NCBI GenBank assembly: GCA_020152595.1
Contig: JAIGNY010000581.1
Location: 809,001 to 873,000 of the forward strand
DNA: 64,000 nucleotides
Direction: 5' to 3'
DNA from: Chiridota heheva
Taxonomy: Eukaryota; Echinodermata; Holothuroidea; Apodida; Chiridotidae
Positions 22,015 to 34,000 of the stretch are shown here, piece by piece; position 1 is the first letter of the stretch; each line of letters opens with the position of its first letter. The notes below the pieces were generated by a model, which made no database searches, had not been told where the DNA came from, and saw nothing but the letters and a program-made list of their open reading frames with translations. A program made the position numbers and the translations under genes.

Positions 22015-22310
22015 TCAGCTGTTGAGAGAAGTGACAGTAGTTGAATGGCGCACACAATTCTTTGGAGGGGACGTTAAACTGTTGGTCCCGACAGCAGGAG
22101 TATCACCCCTGCCTGGTTCTCTGAACACTATTCGAGAAAAAAAAGCATGCAAACTCGGTGTTCATTCACTTCCCATCCTGGCCCAATCATGTCAAAGTTC
22201 ATGAGCGCCGATTCGTTGTCAGCCGGAGAACTTGACTGGAGGCGCTGTGGTTTCTATGGAATGGCGCGGTATAAAAGCCTATTGTATGTATGTATGTATG
22301 ATGAGCTTCA
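22015..22310 (+). mobile_element. SINE-like element, family S3 (3' part)
   Basis: Contains GGGGACGTTAAACTGTTGG and TGTTCATTCACTTCCCATCC and ends in a short (TATG)n run at 22284-22302, a common SINE tail type. Related sequence is at 17300-17440. No tRNA head recognised here. Confidence 0.5.
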
Positions 22311-22603
22311 TTGCGACACCTTTATTGCGAAACTAATTATTGCCCTGCTCTGTCTTCGTACTGTTGAGCATTAGATGAGGAAGGAGCAGGTCTCATTTTA
22401 AAAGTCTTTAGTATGAACCGACAAAGGTTTAAACCTGGGTCTTCGCCTTTCCAGCCTAAATGTAGGATGTTCTACCACAGAATCGAATCATCACATCATT
22501 TATTGCTGTTACAGTTTCGAACCCCAGCACAGTCTGGTTTCTCCTGTTTCTTACCTTATAGCTTTAAAGAGTATTTCATTGGTTCTCTATTTAATCCTTC
22601 CAG

Positions 22604-22726
22604 CTGCAATCAGATACCGTTCAGAACGTTCTTGCCACTCAGAGACTGGACATGACCAGTTACTTGAACCTGTACACGCCGGCTCTCGACTGGATCCTTC
22701 AGTGCATCGCGTACAAAGCATCCGAG
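22604..22726 (+). CDS. VPS35L: VPS35L exon 12
   Basis: Acceptor CTTCCAG to 22603, donor GTAAGA at 22727; residues 390-430, phase 0. LQSDTVQNVLATQRLDMTSY then LNLYTPALDWILQCIAYKAS E, matching the vertebrate [40 protein letters not shown]. Confidence 0.95.
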
Positions 22727-23225
22727 GTAAGAACAAACAACTAGATCCATGGTAAGTGTGATAGTTTGCAGAGGGTAGTTGGACGGAGGTTATGTTTTTG
22801 CCTGCATTTGTCTATTTTCATCAACATATCTCAAGAACTGATGATTGGATTTTGATTAAAATTGGTGTGTGGTTTTGTAACTGCTTAAGGACGAAATTTG
22901 AAATTTGGGATATACTGAAACAGGGGAAGGGCAGAAATTGAGGGGTGGGATGTTTTAGGCTGAGATCTGTCAAGACTTTAAGGAAAATCAAATCAAGTGG
23001 TTTCTGGTACAAAGAAAATCAAAACAATTGTGTTTTTTTGTATGATAGGAAAATGATGGAATATTATTCCTGCCTAAATTGCACTCAAACAATGAATGCT
23101 TAGCCTTAATGAAAATGAAAACAATGATATGACCTTGGAAGGACTCAATCAGAAGATTGATAATCCTGAAGTGTTGAGAATGCAAATGAGATCAAAAGTA
23201 ACAAAGAGATTCTTTGGGGATTGAA

Positions 23226-23293
23226 GTAGATATATCGGGGATGGGGAAGATATATCGGGGATGGGAAAGTTATATCGGGGATGGGGAATGAAC
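23226..23293. repeat. Three tandem copies of a ~22-bp unit
   Basis: TATATCGGGGATGGGGAAG repeated three times with single-base changes (23229, 23249, 23271 starts approximately). Lies in intron 12, which otherwise shows nothing to 24040. Confidence 0.75.
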
Positions 23294-24039
23294 TGGGGGC
23301 GGAGATATGCACTCTATAGAGTGCTAAAATCCTAGTTTAATCTGATTTTTATCCATCTTTGTTTATGGCTCCTTCCTACCTAAATACATTGCTTAAACCA
23401 TAAACACCTGTGCAGCTCTAGCTCAACTCCCTCTCTCTGTGAACCCTGATCCAAATGTAGTTGTGAGGATATGGCTTTTTCGGTCACTGCACCTTGTATA
23501 TGGAACATATCCTCCAATCAAATTAAATGTTGTAATTAAAGATTAATCTTGAGATGGAGTGTTTATATACACATTTAATGCATGGGTAAAGGACTTTGGC
23601 ACAAGTGGAATACCCAACTTTAGGAGGGCCATTCGTGAGTGCAAAGTCTTTTAAACAGTGCATTAAATGGGTGTATGAACACAATGCCAAAAGATTAGTT
23701 TTTTTATAAAATTTTTGTGTTAGATTGCTTAAAATGCATGAAAAACAGCTTAAAAGACTGAAAAACAAGAACAGTTTACATGTATTTTTTTTTTGCTTTA
23801 TTAAAATACTCACCTGTTCTAAAAATGAAGTAAACCAAATATTGAAGGTCGTGCATTACCAGAAATTAATGCATGGGTCATAACAATGCAAATACTTTAT
23901 AGAAATTTGATAACACTTTATCAATTAAAAAAAGCACACTCAAATGTGTATCAGTTATCAAGTGATTTGCTCAACATACTTGTTGCTCATTCCTCTGGTG
24001 TGTAAGTCAGATAAACACATGCCTGTGAAATTTTGTAGC

Positions 24040-24615
24040 CATGTTGGCCATGTTTCCTGTCAAAACCCATTTTGACCTTAAACCACTTATCGTTTCTCTT
24101 GTTTGTGATGGCTGGCAAAGTAACTGGGACTCCCAACTGATAACAAACTCCACAACATCCAGCCCACCATTTTTCTTAATCCCACTGTTCACAATCTCTC
24201 CCATCTCTGTCCATTACCCACCTCAGGATTTAGCCACACCTACCTCACGCACGCCCACCTCCGGGTGGACTCACCACACCCCTCTGCAATAACTGTCACT
24301 GCCCCCACACTGTCTATCATATCCTCATTGACTGCCCCCTGTACAACCTACCCAGAGCCTCCTTCACTCCTTTCAATTCCATTGCCGAGCTCTTCTGCAA
24401 AACTCCCCTGGACAAAATTATCTCCTTTCTTCATCATACCTTCTATAACTATATTAAGCCTTCCTCCCCTACCCCCTTCCCCTACCTTCCCTGCTTCCAT
24501 ACATTTGACCTGTTGCACTTCTTCTACTCCTGTAATCTTTTTCTACCTCTGATCTAACCTCTCGGCACAATTTGACCTCTGATGTCATGGATGCGTTAAA
24601 CCTCCCCAAACAAAG
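24040..24615 (+). mobile_element. LINE-A 3' copy
   Basis: Carries remnants of the ORF2 C-terminus (NSTTSSPPFF, HTYLTHAHL-like in another frame, TVYHILIDCP-like) and the standard 3' UTR (CTCTCGGCACAATTTGACC, GATGCGTTAAACCTCC). Frameshifts and stops; inactive. + orientation. Confidence 0.8.
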
Positions 24616-24715
24616 AAACACACTGCCTACCTGTTTTAAATACCAGATAATGTTTTGTTTGTTTTTTCTTTATATAAATTGATAGTATTTTTTTGGTTTT
24701 GTGTTTTTATTGCAG

Positions 24716-24762
24716 AATACTCTTACTGAAATTCTTGGAAAATGTCGAAAGCAGTGCAACAA
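24716..24762 (+). CDS. VPS35L: VPS35L exon 13
   Basis: Acceptor TTATTGCAG to 24715, donor GTAAGC at 24763; 47 nt for residues 431-445 (NTLTEILGKCRKQCN) and two bases of Asn446. Aligns with the vertebrate LLTEMMERCKKLGN; phase matches exon 14. Confidence 0.92.
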
Positions 24763-25070
24763 GTAAGCTTTTTTAAAGCATTCTTCAATTGTATTTTGTC
24801 TGTTGATGTATAAAGAACATTTTGCTAGAATCCATTTAGTGAAAATCAAAATACAAGCACATATTCATGTAATAATTGGTTGTAAGTTTTCTCATTTAAG
24901 TCCTTTTTGGACTTTTTAACTCTGATGTTTTTAAAATATGTATAAATTTCTAGGTCAAAGGAGAAGTTTTGTACAACGGAATTCAAATTATTTGTCAGGA
25001 AGGCACTTTTTAGGCAAATATCCATTCCTTTTAATTATTGACACGTTTTAAATCACATTTACAAAAGTTA

Positions 25071-25323
25071 AATCCATCCGAGTCATTAGGCTCATACAGC
25101 CAGTGCTTATTCCGAGTTATCATGGCGCAAGTGGATAAGAGTACATGACTCCCCCTAGATGGGATGCCAGTCCATTGCAGATTAACTTTTACAGCTGAGT
25201 GGACTAAAGCAAGGAGAGTATAGTGCCTTGCTCAAGGACACAATGCAGCGCTCACAGCGGGTATTGAACCCGGTATCTTTCAAATAAGAGTATGACTCCT
25301 AAACCACTGAGCCATTGCACCTC
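25071..25323 (-). mobile_element. tRNA-derived SINE, family S1, minus copy
   Basis: Reverse orientation, complete. Head at 25323-25258 has an A box (TGGCTCAGTGG) and a B box (GGGTTCAATACC). The body matches the other S1 copies down to ACTCGGATGGATTT near 25071. The only S1 copy in the window on the - strand. Confidence 0.85.
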
Positions 25324-25522
25324 TAAAATCTAAATTACATTTTACCCTATATTTTTGCAAAGTGCACAGCATTGAAAAGGGGGGTGGAGAGGAAAACTGC
25401 TGTTTAAAGCTTTTAGTTATTTAGTCCCAAATCTTTTTGGCACGATTGTAGCTTCAACGGTGCTAATTGGAAGTGGTTTTCTAGATCTGTTGTTAAACAA
25501 GCTGTCTTCCACATATGTGCAT

Positions 25523-25768
25523 TAAAAGATTAGTTTAGGGGTCACACAAGTTTGTCTTTAAAATGCATTAGCAATTATTAAGAATGTGAGGATGAGGGTG
25601 CCAACCTTTCATAGTAGACTTATTTAATACACCAGTCATTTCTTCACAGATAAGACAAAAAAATCTTGAATATCTCCTAAACAGAATGAGATTTTTGACT
25701 GCTTTCTTTACCATTTTATTTCTTTTTAACCCGTCTTTCATATAAGATAGACTTGCTTGACCCTTAAA
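25523..25768. mobile_element. MITE family M2, short copy
   Basis: Left AGATTAGTTTAGGGGTCACA and right end (reversed TAGTTTAAGGGTCAAGCAAG) correspond to the termini of the 20276-20844 element, and CCATTTTATTTCTTTTTAA corresponds to its right arm. About 245 bp, so the interior is reduced. Confidence 0.65.
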
Positions 25769-26005
25769 CTATGGCCACCCACTTCGCCAGTATTTAGACA
25801 GAATGGTGATGGCAGGATGAGATTGCCAGTGGCCATAACAAATATACATTCTTGATCATTTATTCCTCAAAGTATAAAATTACACAATTCAAATTTCAAT
25901 TGTTAGCTCTTGCTTCTTATTTCAGGCCCTTTTAATACAACATTATATATTTCAATATGATATTCATTATTCTTGCATATTCTAGTACATTTTTTTTTTT
26001 TTTTA

Positions 26006-26328
26006 ATTTCAATTCTCATATTTCATCATTTTACACATGTATTTATACCTGTTATATATATTTTTACTGTATATGACATAATATTATTTTTCTTTCTTTA
26101 CAATTTCAATTCTCCAATTTCATCGTTTTACACATGTATTTATACCTGTTATATTTGTTTTATGAATTTATTTTGTATTTTGTATTTTTAATTTCAATTC
26201 TCATATTTCATCGTTTTACACATGTATATATACCTGTTATATATGTTTTTATATGAATTTTATGTACCTTATGCGAGCAGTGAATTACCCCTTGTGGGTT
26301 TAATCAAGTTTATTCTATTCTATTCCTT
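26006..26328 (+). repeat. Three ~55-bp near-tandem repeats and a LINE-like 3' tail
   Basis: AATTTCAATTCTC..TTTCATC.TTTTACACATGTAT.TATACCTG occurs at about 26006, 26103 and 26190. The segment 26265-26328 (CCTTGTGGGTTTAATCAAG then TTATTCTATTCTATTCC) has a (TATTC)n tail of the kind found on CR1/L2-type LINEs, so the whole may be one diverged LINE 3' end. Confidence 0.5.
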
Positions 26329-26399
26329 TAAGAATACATTTTGTGTATCTAATATCAAGACAAGTATCAAATGGTTATCATCTGGTCTTTCTGTTCTAG

Positions 26400-26511
26400 T
26401 GCTCTGATGCTGAATGCAATCATCTCTGCCTTCAAGCCAGAGTTCATCGCTCACAGGGTCATGGAGTTCCTGGAACTCATCAAGGAATGCGAGGAGGCAG
26501 GATTTCCAAAG
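26400..26511 (+). CDS. VPS35L: VPS35L exon 14
   Basis: Acceptor TGTTCTAG to 26399, donor GTAGGC at 26512; residues 446-483. ALMLNAIISAFKPEFIAHRV then MEFLELIKECEEAGFPK, matching the vertebrate [37 protein letters not shown]. Confidence 0.96.
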
Positions 26512-27039
26512 GTAGGCTCAGCTACTCCAAAATCTAGAGACAGGCAGATGTCACATGACCTAGATTGATTTAAAGGAATATTCCCATGGTTTTTTGTAAA
26601 TTTTATTTGAAAGAGCATACTTTTCAAGCCAATTTATTCAAATCTTACCTACTTATGATTAATACTTATTAATGTATTGAGGTATTGTTGTATTTTCTCT
26701 TGGATGCATGAGGGGGGGGGGGAAGGTGGGGGGGGTGAGGGTAGTGCTTTTTTCTCGTGAGTTAGTGCTTGTATTAAGCATAATTATTCATATTGGTCTA
26801 CATATTTTTCAACATTCACAAAGTTCATTGTTTTTTTTAGTTTGTTTTTTATTGCTTATTATATATTTTTCTAAAGGTGGACTACATTGTAAATGTATTT
26901 GCTTATCTGGTCTTCCTCCACTGTATATAATGCACTTTGTAAAGTTCTTGCTGTATTGATATCTGTTTGTGGAAAATAAAATCTTGAAATAATTAATCTA
27001 AAATGATATCTTTTAATCTTCCTTTGCCAACCCTCATAG

Positions 27040-27156
27040 TACCATCTCTTTTGTTCCCTTGGGACCAACCTGGTGCTCGCTCACCCCATCGAGCAACATC
27101 GCAGGAGCATCTTGAATGAAGTGTGGAGGTTGGTCATGAAGCTCAAATCACCCGCG
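27040..27156 (+). CDS. VPS35L: VPS35L exon 15
   Basis: Acceptor CCTCATAG to 27039, donor GTACGT at 27157; residues 484-522. YHLFCSLGTNLVLAHPIEQH then RRSILNEVWRLVMKLKSPA, matching the vertebrate HLLFRSLGLNLALADPPES and ILNEAWKVITKLKNPQ. Confidence 0.95.
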
Positions 27157-27424
27157 GTACGTCCTGGTATTTTCATTGGTCGTGAGGTCAAGTTTAAAGG
27201 AGCACTAAACCAAAAAGTGAACAGGCATTTTTAGTGGGTCCCCCAAAAATTGAATGCTTATCCAGCAAGTAACGGTCTCTGTCTCTGGTTAATATGAATA
27301 TTCATGTGACCTTTGTCCTCACGTTGTCTGTGGGCTATGGAGGCATGAAGTTTATATCGATCTGTTGTGGATAATATATCTTAAAAAGTCACAACAACAA
27401 CAAAACAAGGACCCTCACTTTTCA

Positions 27425-27990
27425 GTCTAGTATGAATTTTCATGTTCATTTATATGGTAGAGTAATACTAAAGAAAGAGATTGGTATAGAAACCATGTTG
27501 ATATCTTATTCCGTTTGGAGCTATTGCATTTCAAAGATTTGAAAAGTGCGTTGAAAAGTCCCCTTGCAGTGTAAAGTCTGATGTCATTATTGCAGATTTA
27601 AGATAATTCTTTGTGTATTTTTATAAAACGAAAATGCATTTTTCTCTCATTTAGAGTGAAAGTTTCATGCACAAATAGGAAAAGCATATTCTTGCAAAAT
27701 GCATGTTACACGTATACCCTGTCTCAACAATTATACAAAAAGTGTTTCCAATGATTCAGAAACAGGCGATTATTTTTTTTTTAGATACATAAACATTAAT
27801 TTTGGATCTGCAGTTATGACATCACATTTGACACTGCAAGGTCACTTTCCAACACACTCACGCAATCTTTGAAATGCTATAACTCCTAAACATAAAAGAT
27901 ATCAGTGTGATTTTTACACCAAACTGTTTCATTAATAATTCTCTATCACATATAGGAAAATAAAAATCAACAGGAATATTACTTCAAGCC
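27425..27990. mobile_element. Large foldback element related to family M3
   Basis: Two arms of roughly 190 bp are inverted copies: GATATCTTATTCCGTTTGGA ... TTTCAAAGATT ... TGATGTCAT at 27508-27590 is mirrored by ATGACATCA ... AATCTTTGAAATGCTATAA ... GATATC at 27816-27905. The outer parts pair more loosely. Internal blocks resemble 49929-50447 and 20276-20844, so these foldbacks are probably one broad superfamily. No coding capacity. Confidence 0.6.
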
Positions 27991-28847
27991 AGCAAAAGCT
28001 CAGAGCTCAGCTTTTTTCATGCATTTGTTTTTATGGCACTATGCAATCTTTCAGCAGTGTATGTGATACTGGTTTCATCCTACTCTGGGATGCCTCATGG
28101 CTTCCAGTCTGGTATATCAACATATTCTAAGAATCTTCAGGATGGGAGGTGTAACTTATCTCCAAAAAGGTCAGCTGAACTGGCTTATTTAATTGTGTGT
28201 TTTTTTTTGTTCCTTTCAATATCACCACATCACAGTGATTAAGTGACAGATAGTTGAGGATCTCAAGATTTTGAAAGGATCCATTTCTGTTCTCTTTGTG
28301 TCTCATGTAGAGCTGTGAAACGTTTAGGGATTTTAGTAAATGTGTACAGGCCAAAATTAGCGAGCATGTATCGTTTACATGCGTTTAGTACCATAATTTT
28401 CGGAACTATACTAAAATTGCTCCAAATTTAGGATGCTAAGTAAAAAAAATTAGGCAACCAGTATTGCAAAAGTATTGACTCCATTGCCCAAATAGATGCT
28501 GAAAGTTTACTGTGCATTTGTGATTCTCACATTTGAAAAGGATTACGCTAATCGAGTTTACAGTTTGTAAAAAGTCATTGATTGTAATTTTTTAGCCGAA
28601 TGTGTGTGTGATTTGAATCATGAATGATTATATTGATTTTCAACGGCAAGACTGACTATAAAAACCGATTACTCGCAATGAAATATTTAGTAAACGTTTA
28701 CAAGGATTTGTGAGCATGTAGCATGTACACGCTAAACAGTCACAGCTCTAGTTTCGTGTGCATAGTTTGATGAAGAGACTATAACAAACATGATTTGAAA
28801 GTACAAAAGAGCTCATTTATTACGGATGTTTTTGTTTATTTACACAG

Positions 28848-28901
28848 GATTACATCAGTTGTGCCGAAATATGGATTGAGTATCCTTGTATGCATTTTAC
28901 G
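28848..28901 (+). CDS. VPS35L: VPS35L exon 16
   Basis: Acceptor TTTACACAG to 28847, donor GTAAGA at 28902; 54 nt, residues 523-540, DYISCAEIWIEYPCMHFT (vertebrate DYINCAEVWVEYTCKHFT). LINE-A sequence starts only ~8 bp after the exon end, so an insertion came close to the donor without removing GTAAGA. Confidence 0.95.
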
Positions 28902-28909
28902 GTAAGAAA

Positions 28910-29165
28910 TTTGTTGATTCCTTCCTTCATCATGCTTCCCTCTACAACCATATTCAGTCCTCCTTCCCACCCCCTCTCTCTCTACATTATTTTTCCACCC
29001 ATACACCTCCTCTCTCGATCCCAGCTCTCTGGCTTTTAGTTCTCGTGTTTCTCTCAATCTCCCCCTGTTTACCCTCCTTCCTACCTCTGGAATGATCTAA
29101 CCTCTCAGGCACAATTTGACCCTTGCTGTTGTGGTGCCGTTAAACTCTCATCAAACAAACAAACA
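28910..29165 (+). mobile_element. LINE-A 3' fragment next to exon 16 donor
   Basis: Starts at about 28915 with CCTTCCTTCATCATGCTTCC, continues with CATTATTTTTCCACCCATAC, TCTCAGGCACAATTTGACC, GTGGTGCCGTTAAACTCTC and ends in CAAACAAACAAACAA. + orientation. Confidence 0.85.
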
Positions 29166-29334
29166 ATTTATGTCTTAGTATATTGTAGCAATGTGAAACT
29201 AAAAGATGGTGGAAGTTTCTATTCCAAGAAAATCTGAGTAGTTGTTTTTTTTTTTTTTTTTTTTTAACCTAGGGAGGATTACTTTGTCATCTTTCTCATG
29301 TTAAGATTGTTGGTTTTCATGTCAATACTGTCAT

Positions 29335-29744
29335 TAAGTCTAAACCTCGCAAAACATTTTGTGTCTTAAGCCTCAACAAAATCTCAAATCAGTCGGGGTC
29401 TATATTGCTTACAACAGAGACCACAATCCAGCACAAGCAATTAGCAATTACACCAGGGATCTCACACCCTTCAACTCACTTTCCATGGTCATAATCTGAC
29501 ATTGATAGTAAACAAATTTCACTGCAGCTGCACTGACTTTCAAACTCAACACAAGAACAAAACTATTTCCCTGTGGTCAATGTGTCTGGCTTGAAGTAAT
29601 AATTTACAAATAGGATGGTATTTAACAGTGAAGGTTTTGTTTGTTTATTGATGAGTGATTTTAAGTGATGTTTTGTTCAACCTTGTAGGCTTTGAGGATT
29701 TTGGACTAAAAATCAATTGCAACAGATTTTCATCATGGGTCTTC
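29335..29744 (+). repeat. Duplicated segment D1, copy in VPS35L intron 16
   Basis: Direct match to 62277-62658, running from AAGTCTAAACCT through CTGACATTGATAGTAAACAA and GTCTGGCTTGAAGTAATAAT to ATTGCAACAGATTTTCATCA. About 85-90% alike by eye, with one ~30-bp length difference. No termini recognised, so transposon or segmental duplication is open. Confidence 0.8.
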
Positions 29745-30129
29745 TGTGCATTATTTCTCTGCTTTTTTGTTTATACTTTGTATTGTTTTCTCAACAATGA
29801 TCAACAAAAGTGAACAATACGAAATTGGTTTTAGGGAATTCTAAAAGTCTAGTAATTCTTAGAAAGGTTCAAACAGATACAATTTTCAAGATTTTGTAGT
29901 AAGTACAAATTTTATGACACAATACTAAGTCTAATTTTGCCCAAAAGATTTATTCTATTTCTAATTGTTTTTAAATTTCAACTCTTGATAACTTTTAGTA
30001 CATTCTTTAATCATGAGCAATGCCAAGGCTAAACAAATCTTAAGTCACAGTAAAATGATTTTGTTAAAGGATGAAAAAAAAAAATTAGATGTGGAAAAAG
30101 AATTAAAGATAATAGTCCCTGAAAATTCA

Positions 30130-30290
30130 AAAAGTGTAGCATTAGTTTGGCAAGCTAGATGTCCCAAGTTCAATCCCTCATTGTGTTTTCATTAACCTTA
30201 GCTTCACCACTAGTTTATCAAATTGCCGTGGACGTCTCTGTATAGCTTTTGCTATTAAGAAAGGGATATCAAATGCTTTATCTACCTACC
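30130..30290 (+). mobile_element. Possible decayed tRNA-derived SINE
   Basis: TAGTTTGGCAAGCTAGATG with a B-box-like AAGTTCAATCCC about 30 bp downstream and a terminal CTACCTACCTACC run near 30280. Diverged, single copy in the window. Confidence 0.35.
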
Positions 30291-30900
30291 TACCATAACT
30301 TCAGAGCTGGAAAATAGAGTTGCACCATTTTCTAGGCCCAAGGTTTCTTCGTAATAAGCGCCCATGCTCCGGCGCCACGTACAATGTGCTATTTGAACTG
30401 CATTTTATAAACTGGTTCTATACTAGTCTCACAATAACCACCAAACAAAAAATTTGTGAAAATAAGGAAATAACATAACAAAACTTATTTTAAAAGTCTT
30501 CAAATTAAGAAAATAAATTATGTTATCAGTCAAACAATGTTGGGTAAGCAATTAATACGTCAAATATGGTATTATTTTTTTAAATGAAAAATGATTTCTT
30601 GAGTTAAGTAACAGTATATGTGGTAAGTATGTGCTTTAAAATGTCCCTGGGTAATTGTGCAATGAATAATACATTAAATTGCGAAAGAGGGAAGCACATA
30701 AAGATGCATTTACTACATTAATATTATTTCTGTCCCGATTTATCGTGGGAAGATTTTCGACACCTTTATTCAGAACAGTGGAAAATTTGATAATTAATTC
30801 CAACCCTGCATAACACATGAAAATGTATTATTCTACAATATGTTGCCACTTTTAAAAGCCTTATTCATCAGAGGGTCTATTTTTGTTCACATTTATACAG

Positions 30901-30981
30901 CAAAAGGAGGTGAACACCATACTGGCAGATATCATCAAGCACATGACCCCGGACAGGGCATTTGAAAATCATTATTCAGAG
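30901..30981 (+). CDS. VPS35L: VPS35L exon 17
   Basis: Acceptor TTTATACAG to 30900, donor GTAAGA at 30982; residues 541-567. [20 protein letters not shown] then FENHYSE, matching the vertebrate [27 protein letters not shown]. The 53-bp minisatellite begins only ~35 bp into the following intron. Confidence 0.96.
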
Positions 30982-31016
30982 GTAAGACCAACAAAGCAAA
31001 CATCTTTCTGTCTTGT

Positions 31017-34000
31017 AAAAACAGCACATATGACTCTAGTGCCGTTATAACCTCAACAAACAAACACATACAAACAGCACATATGACTCTAGTGCCATTA
31101 TAACCTCAACAAACAAACAAACACATAAAAACAGCACATATGACTCTAGTGCCGTTATAACCTCAACAAACAAACACATAAAACAGCACATATGACTCTA
31201 GTGCCGTCATAACCTTAACAAACAAACAAACACATAAAAACAGCACATATGACTCTAGTGCCGTTATAACCTCAACAAACAAACACATAAAACAGCACAT
31301 ATGACTCTAGTGCCGTTATAACCTCAACAAACAAACATAACCTTAACAAACAAACAAACACATAAAAACAGCACATATGACTCTAGTGCCGTTATAACCT
31401 CAACAAACAAACACATAAAACAGCACATATGACTCTAGTGCCGTCATAACCTTAACAAACACATAAAAACAGCACATGACTCTAGTGCCGTTATAACCTC
31501 AACAAACAAACAAACACATAAAAACAGCACATATGACTCTAGTGCCGTTATAACCTCAACAAACAAACAAATAAAAACAGCACATATGACTCTAGTGCCA
31601 TTATAACCTCAACAAACAAACAAACAAATAAAAACAGCACATATGACTCTAGTGCCGTTATAACCTCAACAAACAAACACATAAAAACAGCACATATGAC
31701 TCTAGTGCCGTTATAACCTCAACAAACAAACACATAAAAACAGAACATATGATTAGTGCCATTATAACCTCAACAAACAAACAAACAAATAAAAACAGCA
31801 CATATGACTCTAGTGCCGTTATAACCTTAACAAACAAACACATAAAAACAGCACATATGACTCTAGTGCCGTTATAACCTCAATAAACAAACACATAAAA
31901 CAGCACATATGACTCTAGTGCCGTCATAACCTTAACAAACAAACAAACACATAAAAACAGCACATATGACTCTAGTGCCGTTATAACCTTAACAAACAAA
32001 CACATAAAACAGCACATATGACTCTAGTGCCGTTATAACCTCAACAAACAAACACATAAAAACAGCACATATGACTCTAGTGCCGTCATAACCTCAACAA
32101 ACAAACACATAAAAACACAGCACATATGACTCTAGTGCCGTTATAACCTCAACAAACAAACACATAAAAACAGCACATATGACTCTAGTGCCGTCATAAC
32201 CTAACAAACAAACAAACACATAAAAACAGCACATATGATTCTAGTGCTGTTATAACCTTAACAAACAAACAAATAAAAACAGCACATATGACTCTAGTGC
32301 CGTTATAACCTCAACAAACAAACACATAAAACAGCACATATGACTCTAGTGCCGTTATAACCTCAACAAACAAACACATAAAAACAGCACATATGACTCT
32401 AGTGCCGTTATAACCTCAACAAACAAACACATAAAAACAGCACATATGACTCTAGTGCCGTTATAACCTCAACAAACAAACAAACAAACACATAAAAACA
32501 GCACATATGACTCTAGTGCCGTTATAACCTTAACAAACAAACAAATAAAAACAGCACATATGACTCTAGTGCAGTTATAACCTCAACAAACAAACACATA
32601 GAAACAGCACATATGACTCTAGTGCCGCCATAACCTCAACAAACAAACACATAAAAACAGCACATATGACTCTAGTGCCATTATAACCTCAACAAAAAAA
32701 ACACATAAAACAGCACATATGACTCTAGTGCCGTCATAACCTTAACAAACAAACACATAAAACAGCACATATGACTCTAGTGCCGTCATAACCTTAACAA
32801 ACAAACACATAAAACAGCACATATGACTCTAGTGCTGTTATGACCTCAACAAACAAACAAACACATAAAAACAGCAGTATGACTCTAGTGTTGTTATAAC
32901 CTCAACAAACAAACACATAAAAACAGCACATATGACTCTAGTGCCGTCATAACCTCAACAAACAAACAAACACATAAAAACAGCACATATGACTCTAGTG
33001 CCGTTATAACCTCAACAAACAAACACATAAAACAGCACATGACTCTAGTGCCGTCATAACCTTAACAAACAAACAAACACATAAAAACAGCACATATGAC
33101 TCTAGTGCCGTTATAACCTCAACAAACAAACACATAAAACAGCACATATGACTCTAGTGCCGTCATAACCTTAACAAACAAACAAACACATAAAAACAGC
33201 ACATATGACTCTAGTGCCGTTATAACCTTAACAAACAAACACATAAAACAGCACATATGACTCTAGTGCCGTCATAACCTTAACAAACAAACAAACACAT
33301 AAAACAGCACATATGACTCTAGTGCCGTTATAACCTTAACAAACAAACAAACACATAAAACAGCACATATGACTCTAGTGCCGCCATAACCTCAACAAAC
33401 AAACACATAAAAACAGCACATATGACTCTAGTGCCGTTATAACCTCAACAAACAAACAAACACATAAAAACAGCACATATGACTCTAGTGCCGTTATAAC
33501 CTTAACAAACAAACACATAAAACAGCACATATGACTCTAGTGCCGTTATAACCTTAACAAACAAACACATAAAACAGCACATATGACTCTAGTGCCGTCA
33601 TAACCTTAACAAACAAACACATAAAACAGCACATATGACTCTAGTGCCGTCATAACCTTAACAAACAAACAAACACATAAAAACAGCACATGACTCTAGT
33701 GCCGTTATAACCTTAACAAACAAACAAACACATAAAACAGCACATATGACTCTAGTGCCGCCATAACCTCAACAAACAAACACATAAAACAGCACATATG
33801 ACTCTAGTGCCGTTATAACCTAACAAACAAACACATAAAACAGCACATATGACTCTAGTGCCGTCATAACCTTAACAAACAAACAAACACATAAAAACAG
33901 CACATGACTCTAGTGCCGTTATAACCTTAACAAACAAACAAACACATAAAAACAGCACATGACTCTAGTGCCGTTATAACCTTAACAAACAAACAAACAC

